From Croceimicrobium sp965228705 (lineage in GTDB: Bacteria > Bacteroidota > Bacteroidia > Flavobacteriales > Schleiferiaceae): 64,000 nucleotides of DNA. The notes beneath the pieces were generated by a model that did no database searches, had not been told where the DNA came from, and was given only the letters and a program-made list of their open reading frames with translations. The translations under genes were made by a program, and so were the position numbers. Of the stretch, positions 35,981 through 43,045 are shown one piece after another. Location of the stretch: assembly GCF_965228705.1 (NCBI RefSeq), contig NZ_OZ245832.1, positions 1,860,001-1,924,000 on the forward strand. Direction: 5' to 3'. Numbering within the stretch: position 1 is the first letter of the stretch; each line of letters starts with the position of its first letter.

Positions 35981-36364
35981 CTAAGAATCACTCAAGCCAG
36001 TTAAAAATTTAAAGCCTCCAAACAGCATCCTACTGGCATCAAAAATCTTGCGCTCAGGCTGCATCAATGGACCTACTAATTTGGACATCCGTGGATCTTT
36101 CGGCACTTTCTTATTCGCATCATCACGAATATCCTTAGAAGGGAAAAGAGCCCAACCAAATACCACCTGCTCATCTTCCTTTAATCCAACAGCCTCTACA
36201 AAAGACCGTGTACCGGGCAAACTTAAATCATCACCCACAAATTCGAAGTAAGCCAAAGCTCCATATTCTTTCCATATTTCCGCTACCGCTTCAGCGACTT
36301 TTTGGTACTCCTGCAAGTGCTTTTGAGCAACAGGGAATAGAAAGGCATCGATATAACTCTTCAT
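35981..36364 (-). CDS. DUF1428 domain-containing protein
   Basis: The 127 residues match DUF1428, a dimeric alpha-beta-barrel family: the opening YIDAFLFPVAQKHLQEYQKVA, the WKEYGALAYFEFVGDD strand, and DPRMSKLVGPLMQPERKIFDASRMLFGGFK near the end are characteristic. Function is unproven. It lies 21 bases downstream of an unrecognised gene in the accessory block. Confidence 0.85.
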   Translation of the reverse strand: MKSYIDAFLFPVAQKHLQEYQKVAEAVAEIWKEYGALAYFEFVGDDLSLPGTRSFVEAVGLKEDEQVVFGWALFPSKDIRDDANKKVPKDPRMSKLVGPLMQPERKIFDASRMLFGGFKFLTGLSDS

Positions 36365-36385
36365 TTATCCAATTTTATGCTTTAT

Positions 36386-36871
36386 CTAGTTTAAGGTTAA
36401 ACCGTATGATAATTGATGGTAATGCACGCAATTTAAAATCCAATTTAAGCTTTCATCAAAAACGGTTAAGTCGTCAGAAGCTGAGTAATAAAAGCTATCG
36501 AAATACTTCACAAAAAGCGATCCTGGCACCTGCATCGCTTCCTCTTGATTCCAGGATAAATAAAGTGTATCGTTCATCATTAGTCCTCTTTGTCTCAGCC
36601 ATTTTTGGATTTCAGAAACACCTAAGCCATCTAGTTCCAACTCTAGGAAACTTTTAAAACTTTTTCTATTTAGAGACTGTTCTCTTGGCAAAAAAAAGGC
36701 GCGGACTGAATCCCATAAAAAGAAAGCAGCCTCTTCATTTAAAGGAAATAATTGCACGAGATCAGAAACAGGTAAAAGATCAAATTTTGGATTGGTAAAA
36801 CGCCACTGCAAAGGGAACTCCGATAGTGGCCGTTTAAATTCGATTAGGTTCTTAAAGTTTGGCTTCATCAT
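36386..36871 (-). CDS. Hypothetical protein, weakly DUF2947-like
   Basis: This 161-residue cytosolic protein lacks a signal peptide. The segment WRFTNPKFDLLPVSDLVQLFPLNEEAAFFLW (about 24-54) faintly recalls DUF2947, a small family of unknown role; the assignment is tentative. Two adjacent ATG codons could start it. It lies in an array of unrelated small genes resembling polymorphic-toxin immunity clusters. Confidence 0.5.
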   Translation of the reverse strand: MMKPNFKNLIEFKRPLSEFPLQWRFTNPKFDLLPVSDLVQLFPLNEEAAFFLWDSVRAFFLPREQSLNRKSFKSFLELELDGLGVSEIQKWLRQRGLMMNDTLYLSWNQEEAMQVPGSLFVKYFDSFYYSASDDLTVFDESLNWILNCVHYHQLSYGLTLN

Positions 36872-36903
36872 TTAGTACGAATCCTGAAAATTGCCGCACC
36901 AAT

Positions 36904-37317
36904 TTATGGTGCATTATCTATAACTACTTTAATCCCGAATTGACCCTCCATACTTAATTCAGATGAATCCCGAATTCCATTATTCCCTAGAATCATAGTA
37001 AAGGCATTTCCTTTAAGGAAAGGACCGAGTTGAGCAATGTCCATGTCTCTTTGCACCAATAAAGAATCTGAAATTAGTAAGAGACTATCCATTGGCTTGT
37101 GCTTCAGACTGTACAAGTGATAACTTGAGGATATAAGGCAGAAGTTAAATGGCTCTAATTCTGACACATTAAAAACAAGACTAAGGGAGTCTTTTGGAGT
37201 CACTACCACTTCTTCAAAGCCCAGTTCAGGGACTAAAGTAATATCAGATATCCGCCTCTGTTGCCTACTACAGGCACTACAAAACAGGAGTAAAAAAACT
37301 AAAAACCTGAACGACAT
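36904..37317 (-). CDS. Hypothetical lipoprotein
   Basis: From the ATG at 37317 the product has 137 residues and a lipoprotein signal (MSFRFLVFLLLFCSACSRQ, with Cys16 as the probable lipid site). I recognise no domain. A purine-rich GGGAAG precedes this ATG. A TTG at 37335 overlapping the barstar stop is a weaker alternative. It is directly downstream of the barstar-like gene and likely shares its transcript. Confidence 0.6.
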   Translation of the reverse strand: MSFRFLVFLLLFCSACSRQQRRISDITLVPELGFEEVVVTPKDSLSLVFNVSELEPFNFCLISSSYHLYSLKHKPMDSLLLISDSLLVQRDMDIAQLGPFLKGNAFTMILGNNGIRDSSELSMEGQFGIKVVIDNAP

Positions 37318-37331
37318 GCTTCCCTTTTTAA

Positions 37332-37721
37332 TCAAGCTCTACTGAATACAATATGATCATGCTTCTCAATCACTTCAACAATTAGATTGAATAATGTCTT
37401 AGCACTCCCTTGTTCAAGCATCTCAATCTCGGCCTGCACAGAAGTTCTCATTGAGGGATTACAGCTTTCTAAATTAGCCTTAAGATAAGCCAAAGTGGCC
37501 TCCGTACCCAATTCCTTTTCACTCTTCTTTGAGTTAATCCAGGTCAAAAGAATCTTTTCATCATAGTCAAATACACCAAAGCCACCTCTTAACAGATCAT
37601 TTAAAGCATCGAGATTGCGACCTATTTTCCAATTCAAACCTTGCGTCAATTTTACTTCCAACTCATCATAAAAGCCATCTAAGCTAGAAAAATGATTGCC
37701 ATCAATTTCAATTTCCTTCAT
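37332..37721 (-). CDS. Barstar family protein
   Basis: From the ATG at 37721 the 129-residue protein opens with the barstar fold: EIEIDGNHFSSLDGFYDEL, then LNWKIGRNLDALNDLLRGGFG, which matches the WG-N-LDA-L-D-L-GGFG core of barnase inhibitors. Barstar binds and blocks a secreted RNase or, in some systems, acts as immunity to a toxin. No barnase-like gene lies anywhere near it, so this is an orphan inhibitor. Neighbours are small lipoproteins and hypothetical proteins. Confidence 0.82.
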   Translation of the reverse strand: MKEIEIDGNHFSSLDGFYDELEVKLTQGLNWKIGRNLDALNDLLRGGFGVFDYDEKILLTWINSKKSEKELGTEATLAYLKANLESCNPSMRTSVQAEIEMLEQGSAKTLFNLIVEVIEKHDHIVFSRA

Positions 37722-37743
37722 ATTCGTTTTCAAGATGAACAGG

Positions 37744-38370
37744 CTAATTCTCCATCGCCGCACTTAAAGCGATGGGCTTTTGATAGGGCTCAAAGCCAGA
37801 GTTCGATTTTAAATTTGAAAAGTGACTGGCGATGTTTATTGCATAACTGATCCCATCCTCTGAAGTCACATGCACCCGAGTATAGTCTTTATCATCCTGT
37901 GGTATATAAAGCATCAAACGCCTGCCTATTAGTTCAGGCTTAAGCCATTTCCCCTCCGCCTTTACTGTAGTCCAAGCCCGTACTTCAGGCTGAATTGAAA
38001 AGCCCATAGGATAATGCAGGTAATTGACCAGATAACAGAGGGTTTCAAAGTCCAAATCGTAGGGAAAGTAGAGCACAAACTTTTGGGAGAAGGAATTAGG
38101 CAGGATTTGATAGCGACAAAAATCTGCTAGTTCATACATGGAGCGAAAGTCTTCGATCATCCGTTCTAAGTCCTCTCTTTTTAAGCCTTGAATGAATAGG
38201 ACCTTATCATTTTCCAATGCTTCTTGGGGAGGCTTCGATTTAGCTTCTTCATTCGCCTCTGTGCCTTTGGACTTCTTTCTTTTTTGAAGTTTATAAACAC
38301 TAGCTGCGTTGATTACTACAAGCAAGACCAAATATGATTTAAAGCTTACTAAATCCATATGATAAGACAT
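37744..38370 (-). CDS. Hypothetical membrane-anchored protein
   Basis: The 208 residues start with one transmembrane helix (about 9-23), followed by a Lys/Glu-rich linker and a soluble alpha/beta domain (FVLYFPYDLDFETLCYLVNYLHYP). I do not recognise the domain. Start codons at 38370 and 38358 are both ATG. It is 22 bases upstream of the barstar-like gene. It might be an immunity or stress protein, but that is only from context. Confidence 0.55.
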   Translation of the reverse strand: MSYHMDLVSFKSYLVLLVVINAASVYKLQKRKKSKGTEANEEAKSKPPQEALENDKVLFIQGLKREDLERMIEDFRSMYELADFCRYQILPNSFSQKFVLYFPYDLDFETLCYLVNYLHYPMGFSIQPEVRAWTTVKAEGKWLKPELIGRRLMLYIPQDDKDYTRVHVTSEDGISYAINIASHFSNLKSNSGFEPYQKPIALSAAMEN

Positions 38371-38415
38371 CAGGCCAGAACTGTAAATTCAGATCAGACA
38401 TTTCAATATCCGAAT

Positions 38416-39051
38416 CTAGGTTAATTTCTTAATCACCTTTTCCAGCCGCTTGCGCTTGGATTCCTTCTCCACCTCATTCAATCGCGATTGTAAAATTTCG
38501 CTGAATTTCTTCTTGTTTGGATTGCTGATAATGGGCAAGGCCAATTCGGCATACAGGGGCAATTGATTAGTCGGACTGCGTAATACCTGTTCGCATAGCA
38601 AGTCGAAGGCATCATCAGCATATTCTGCTAAGGAAGCCATCTTAACCAAGAGCTTCACCAAATTATCCTTAGTAATTACGGAGCCCTTTTCTCCAGCCTC
38701 CACAATTTGGGGCAAGGCCTTATAAATAAAGCTGGGATTTTCAAGGCAGATAGCATGGAGGGCAGTCATGGCCCCCCATTGCAAACGATTGTTTTTATGC
38801 TTCAAAAACTCGATAAATACCTGCGCATAATTGGCCGCCAATTGGGGATCTATTTCCGCGATCTCATAAAGGACTTTGATGCAATCGCTCTGAATAGCTT
38901 TGTCTTTATGATTCAGGTTTTCGATCAGGATTTTTACGGCCTCAGAATCTTGAGCGCTCGCTATTTTTCGGGCCAATTCCTGGTTGGGTACCTCATCCCG
39001 ACGATCCAATGCCGAGGCTAGTTGTTCCAGTACGTTTCCTCCAACAGCCAT
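38416..39051 (-). CDS. HEAT-repeat protein, hypothetical
   Basis: This 211-residue all-helical protein has HEAT-like repeats (AVKILIENLNHKDKAIQSDCIKVLYEIAEIDP and next repeats to about 190), ending in a basic helix. It is probably a cytosolic protein-interaction scaffold. Similar HEAT proteins are scattered in Bacteroidota genomes without assigned function. Nine A's immediately precede its ATG on the minus strand, a run that could vary in length and change initiation. Confidence 0.65.
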   Translation of the reverse strand: MAVGGNVLEQLASALDRRDEVPNQELARKIASAQDSEAVKILIENLNHKDKAIQSDCIKVLYEIAEIDPQLAANYAQVFIEFLKHKNNRLQWGAMTALHAICLENPSFIYKALPQIVEAGEKGSVITKDNLVKLLVKMASLAEYADDAFDLLCEQVLRSPTNQLPLYAELALPIISNPNKKKFSEILQSRLNEVEKESKRKRLEKVIKKLT

Positions 39052-39126
39052 TTTTTTTTCAATTTTCAGATTTCACTAAGGCCTTTATTTTTCATAAATA
39101 TAGAACACAGGACCTATCTAGCGGAC

Positions 39127-39876
39127 CTATTTCAATTCGGTCCAAGCTGAATTTAAATGGGACAGCTCCTGCTTAAGGCCCTTAAAATGACTGGCGCCAT
39201 AAATCACAAAGATCTTTTCAGACTCAGATTGATCAATTTGCCTGGCCAAATTCTCATTGCGAAGTCCCAGAATAAAGTGCTTGCGAAAATCCTTTTGCCA
39301 ATCAGCATTGGAAGCTGAGCATAAATAGTCGGACTCCAAATCCGTGTCCAAATCGCAGCTATCCAATTGAATGGTTCCATGCTTTTTTTCAAAGGCCAAG
39401 ATTAGATCTTCCAAAAGGAGGTCTGCCTTGATGGCAGTGGCCGTATCAATTCCCAATCCATCCAAATCCGGTTGGTTCATTAACTGGTATTTGGGATCGT
39501 AATCCATACTGCCAATTTTGTGATTCACCGTATCTAAATAGCCGGTGCCGGCATTAAAACTACCGGTGAGCTTCCGAAACTTTTTGGCCATCAGTATAAA
39601 GTCCTCCGCCTCTCTTAGACCTGTGCTCACTTGCTCATATAAGATGGTATAAGCTTGCTGGTCTAAAGAATCCGTAATGCGTTTTACTTCCTGATAATAG
39701 CTCTCCCGACCAATATGATGGATGGGAAGAAAAAGCACTTCCTTTTCCCCATTGCTTAGGACTTTCAGTTCTGGCTTTTCTTCCAAGACACCGGAGAAAT
39801 GGATCCATATGGGACTGCAGGAGATGCTGCCCATTATCAGGATTAGCAAAGCAATTAAAGGTTGGCCGGTTTTCAT
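39127..39876 (-). CDS. TraB/GumN (Tiki)-like lipoprotein
   Basis: The 249-residue product has a lipoprotein signal with SISC (Cys20 likely lipidated) and the TraB/GumN/Tiki pattern: LFLPIHHIGRESYYQEV near residue 48, ILYEQVSTGLREAEDF, RNENLARQI, and YGASHFKGL near the end. This superfamily of membrane-linked putative metalloproteases uses the conserved Glu and GxxH residues. It stands 125 bases from its upstream neighbour, so it may be transcribed on its own. Substrate is unknown. Confidence 0.65.
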   Translation of the reverse strand: MKTGQPLIALLILIMGSISCSPIWIHFSGVLEEKPELKVLSNGEKEVLFLPIHHIGRESYYQEVKRITDSLDQQAYTILYEQVSTGLREAEDFILMAKKFRKLTGSFNAGTGYLDTVNHKIGSMDYDPKYQLMNQPDLDGLGIDTATAIKADLLLEDLILAFEKKHGTIQLDSCDLDTDLESDYLCSASNADWQKDFRKHFILGLRNENLARQIDQSESEKIFVIYGASHFKGLKQELSHLNSAWTELK

Positions 39877-40000
39877 AAGTAGCTAAAGGAGGAAAATTAG
39901 GATGATTTAGTTATTGGCAGGTTCGAATCTTTGAAAAATTGTCTCGTTAGCTATTTCTCTCAAGGATCTCAATTTGATTTAAAATCGACTCCAGCTTTGC

Positions 40001-40186
40001 CTAATACATAGTTTCACCAATCAAGCCTTCGGAACTTTCCTCTAACATTTTAATTAGACGCATTTCCACTTCATGCCTTTCCGAGTCACTTAAGGACTCA
40101 ATTATAGCGGCATTACTAAATCCATTGCGATGAAAATAATCTGATGGCGGAAGCATTTTTTTAAGAACCTCATCAATATCCCTCAA
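40001..40186 (-). CDS. Small hypothetical protein, possibly truncated
   Basis: Up to 61 residues (TTG at 40186, or 51 from the ATG at 40156) with the segment LPPSDYFHRNGFSNAAIIESLSDSERHEVE. This looks like a real folded small domain seen as short hypothetical proteins in this phylum. It overlaps the stop of the upstream lipoprotein gene by 14 bases. After its TAG the same frame stays open for 17 more codons (AKLESILNQIEILERNS), which look coding, so the stop may be a recent nonsense change. Function is unknown. Confidence 0.45.
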   Translation of the reverse strand: MRDIDEVLKKMLPPSDYFHRNGFSNAAIIESLSDSERHEVEMRLIKMLEESSEGLIGETMY

Positions 40187-40802
40187 AACCCTGATCTTTA
40201 AGCTGGTAAACTTTCACATTGAAATTATCTCCATTAACAATATAGTATTGGTAAACAGAAATCAACTCCTCAATACCATCATCATTCAAATCTTCTTTGA
40301 AAAAACAATAATCCGGAGGCCATTCAAATTCAACTGAGTCAATCCCTATTCGTTTTCCATCTTCCTTAAAAACAAACTCAACGAAAGGCTCAGAATTAAG
40401 CTTTGGATCTTGAATCAATCTGGTTTTTACCTGAACGATTCTACCAGGAAAAGGCTCCCAACTAAATTCATTTGGAAGTGTTTCTATTTTTTCAAGATTT
40501 AAAATTAGATCGTCAACAATGTAGCCTTTTCGACATAGACCTCTATAAAACGAATCTGGACCCGATTTATCGGGCAATGCAATTAGATCTGGATTACGAT
40601 TGAGATAATTTTCCCATTCCTGACCTTCCATATTCTCTTGACCCAAAAATGACCTGCGAAAAAAAAGGCTATCCACTTCCTGTAAAGCATAGCTTCCTTC
40701 TTTTGCTGGAAATTCAAACTGGCAAGTGGAGCGAATAGGCACTGGAACATAATCCTTCCAAGGCTTACAAGACAGCATAAACGCTATAATCCAAATCCTC
40801 AT
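40173..40802 (-). CDS. Hypothetical lipoprotein
   Basis: From the ATG at 40802 the protein is 209 residues and starts with a lipoprotein signal (MRIWIIAFMLSC, Cys12). It has no known domain; a DLNDDGIEELISVY segment near the C terminus resembles a calcium-binding VCBS/EF-like loop (DxNxDG). A longer TTG start would overlap the upstream gene. It is probably exported and anchored to a membrane. It is in an operon-like run with the 197-residue lipoprotein gene upstream. Confidence 0.58.
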   Translation of the reverse strand: MRIWIIAFMLSCKPWKDYVPVPIRSTCQFEFPAKEGSYALQEVDSLFFRRSFLGQENMEGQEWENYLNRNPDLIALPDKSGPDSFYRGLCRKGYIVDDLILNLEKIETLPNEFSWEPFPGRIVQVKTRLIQDPKLNSEPFVEFVFKEDGKRIGIDSVEFEWPPDYCFFKEDLNDDGIEELISVYQYYIVNGDNFNVKVYQLKDQGFEGY

Positions 40803-40834
40803 CAAAACCTTATAATAATTCTTTATCCATCTGC

Positions 40835-41428
40835 TCAAAGCTTCCCAATTAACATGGCATACATATCCGTAGCTTTAAAACGATTGGCCCATAAAGCGAC
40901 TCTTTCTTCTTCCAAATTCGATTGAATGATATCCTGATCTCTAATTATATCCAGTGCAAAATTTAGCGTGTCCCCATTGCTTAAGGGAATTCGCACCGTA
41001 AAGGGATAGTTTTGATTGTTAATCTGCACATTCGCTAAAGTCGTATCCAGCATGGAACGCAAAGAATCTTTGCCAAATTCCATTTGATAGCTGCGAATAA
41101 AGAAGGTATCCACTCTATTCATCGCCAGTCCTTTTGAACACGTACTTAAGCTTTCACGTGCTTGAGCATACTCCTCTTGATCGAAAAAGATTCTCGCTCT
41201 AAGTTCGTGAATAGAGTTATGGGCACCAATCCATGCATTTCCGCAAAATCCATAGTTCGCCTTTTCCGCCCTTTTCAGATGCTTTAATGCTGATTTATAA
41301 TTTCCATCTGAGTACTTTCTTTCAGCCTCCTCGATGTGCTCATAGCCTATCATATAGGAAGGCTTACAGGCTTGCATACCCAAAGTGAAAAGCAAAAGCA
41401 GAAGAGCGAATTTTCTCAGGATTTTCAT
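40835..41428 (-). CDS. Hypothetical lipoprotein with TPR-like helices
   Basis: The 197 residues begin with a lipoprotein signal (FALLLLLFTLGMQAC, Cys21) and a short TPR-like segment (IEEAERKYSDGNYKSALKHLKRAEKANYG, FDQEEYAQARESL). A beta-rich C-terminal half that I do not recognise follows. It is the most upstream gene of the accessory block. No clear TAnnTTTG box is visible before its ATG. Confidence 0.58.
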   Translation of the reverse strand: MKILRKFALLLLLFTLGMQACKPSYMIGYEHIEEAERKYSDGNYKSALKHLKRAEKANYGFCGNAWIGAHNSIHELRARIFFDQEEYAQARESLSTCSKGLAMNRVDTFFIRSYQMEFGKDSLRSMLDTTLANVQINNQNYPFTVRIPLSNGDTLNFALDIIRDQDIIQSNLEEERVALWANRFKATDMYAMLIGKL

Positions 41429-41504
41429 TCAGGTTTTGTTTCAATAGATCTCATCTTCTAATGTAAGGAAATGAAATACAATGCCGTGTAAAGCTTAGTA
41501 TATA

Positions 41505-41527
41505 AAGCTGAATTACAAATTCAGCTT
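41505..41527. repeat. Palindrome A (AAGCTGAATT-ACA-AATTCAGCTT)
   Basis: Perfect 10-base arms around a 3-base centre. It shares the GAATT-N3-AATTC core with four other palindromes in the window but has its own outer arms. Confidence 0.7.
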
Positions 41528-41538
41528 AGATGCGGATC

Positions 41539-41563
41539 TAGTCTGAATTTGCAATTCAGACTA
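41539..41563. repeat. Palindrome B (TAGTCTGAATT-TGC-AATTCAGACTA)
   Basis: Perfect 11-base arms around TGC, next to the terminator of the PLP enzyme gene and 11 bases from palindrome A. Confidence 0.72.
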
Positions 41564-41592
41564 AAAAAAAGCCCGAATCAAATCCGGGCTTC
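41563..41592 (-). terminator. Intrinsic terminator of the Cys/Met PLP enzyme gene
   Basis: On the minus strand a GAAGCCCG / CGGGCTTT stem with a short loop is followed by a run of eight T's, 18 bases past the stop codon. The T-run abuts palindrome B. Confidence 0.82.
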
Positions 41593-41609
41593 TTGTCTTT
41601 CGTTAAAAT

Positions 41610-42872
41610 CTATACCTGACCCAAGGCTTGACTCAAATCAGCAATCAGATCATCCGGATGCTCCACCCCTACGGAGAGACGCACCATTTTTCCGGTGATG
41701 TTCAATTGATTTCGTAAATCCAAATCCACTCCGGCATGGGTCATAGTGGCTGGATGCTCTGCTAAGGATTCTGTAGAACCCAGGCTTACCGCCAGTTTCA
41801 CCAACTTTAATCCATTCAACAAACGGAAGGCTTCCTTCTCTCCTCCTTTAACATCAAAGGAAAGCATGGCCCCGGCACATTCGTACTGGCGACGGTAAAT
41901 ATCCTGATGACGCTCATCTTTGTCATCAATCATTCCCAAATAATAGACCTTCTCCACCTTTGGGTGATCAGCTAACCACTGGGCTACGGCCTCGGCATTT
42001 ATAGCCTGGCGCTCCATGCGTACTTTCAGAGTTTCGAGGCTTCGCATTAATAACCAACCCGTATGCGGTCCGGCCATATTGCCCAAGAAGGTACGTAGCT
42101 CTTTTACTCTGGGCATTACTTCTGCAGTACCCAACACGGCTCCGGCAATTACATCCGAATGACCACCGATATACTTTGTTGCCGAATAAATCACGAAATC
42201 GGCACCAAACTGCAAGGGATGCTGCCAAAGTGGTCCCATATAGGTATTATCCACCGCTACATAAACTCGATCTTCTGCAGAGCGAGAATATTTCTTAGCC
42301 AAGCGCACGCAGGCTTCAATATCAAATAAGTCCAAAGTTGGATTGGCAGGGGTTTCCACATAAATCATGGCCAAACGATCCTTGGCGGGATGCGCCTCAA
42401 TCATTGCTTCAATATCCTCAGGCGTATCATGGGGGGTAAAACCCTGAACATGAATCCCTAATTTAGGTAAGAAATGATTGATAAAGTGATCTGTACCTCC
42501 ATAAACCGGATTCGAAAAAAGAATCAAATCTCCTGGCTTTAAAAACTCAAGGAGCACGGTGGTTATGGCACTCATGCCACTTTCAAATACCGCGGCATCA
42601 TCGGCCTTATCCCAAAGGGTTAAGCGATTCTCCAGAATTTCGAGATCCGGATTGTTTAAACGGCTGTAGATTAAGCCTAATTCTTCATCCGCTCCTTTCT
42701 CTCGCAAACCATAGGCTACTTCGAAGAAAGCCTTACCCTCTTCGGCGGTTTTAAAAGCAAAGGTGGAGGTTTGAAAAATGGGGCATTTTACTGCGCCCTC
42801 AGATAAGTGTGCCTTGTACCCGTAAGACATCATCAGACTTTCGGGGTGCATCTTTTTAGGATCCATATTCAT
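41610..42872 (-). CDS. Cystathionine gamma-synthase family PLP enzyme (Cys/Met metabolism)
   Basis: From the ATG at 42872 the enzyme has 420 residues of the Cys/Met metabolism PLP family. Visible are SRLNNPDLEILENRL, FSNPVYGGTDHF, YVETPANPTLDLFDI and the PLP lysine in IYSATKYIGGHSD. The Cys typical of methionine gamma-lyases after the GGT loop is absent, so cystathionine gamma-synthase, beta-lyase or gamma-lyase activity is more likely; sequence alone does not decide. A frame extension to 42932 is hydrophobic and unlike the family. It is followed by a strong terminator. Confidence 0.88.
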   Translation of the reverse strand: MNMDPKKMHPESLMMSYGYKAHLSEGAVKCPIFQTSTFAFKTAEEGKAFFEVAYGLREKGADEELGLIYSRLNNPDLEILENRLTLWDKADDAAVFESGMSAITTVLLEFLKPGDLILFSNPVYGGTDHFINHFLPKLGIHVQGFTPHDTPEDIEAMIEAHPAKDRLAMIYVETPANPTLDLFDIEACVRLAKKYSRSAEDRVYVAVDNTYMGPLWQHPLQFGADFVIYSATKYIGGHSDVIAGAVLGTAEVMPRVKELRTFLGNMAGPHTGWLLMRSLETLKVRMERQAINAEAVAQWLADHPKVEKVYYLGMIDDKDERHQDIYRRQYECAGAMLSFDVKGGEKEAFRLLNGLKLVKLAVSLGSTESLAEHPATMTHAGVDLDLRNQLNITGKMVRLSVGVEHPDDLIADLSQALGQV

Positions 42873-43045
42873 CGTTTTGAGAGGTGCACAAATGAACGCA
42901 AATTCAAGGAACCAAAGGCTAACAAATATCACTCTTCTCTCATTTTTCCCGGTTCATCTCCCTTTTTCCCCGCTTCACTCCCTTTCGCTTGTCGACTTCC
43001 CTAGCTTAATCTTCCTTTGAAGCCGAATTCAACTAAAACATAAAA

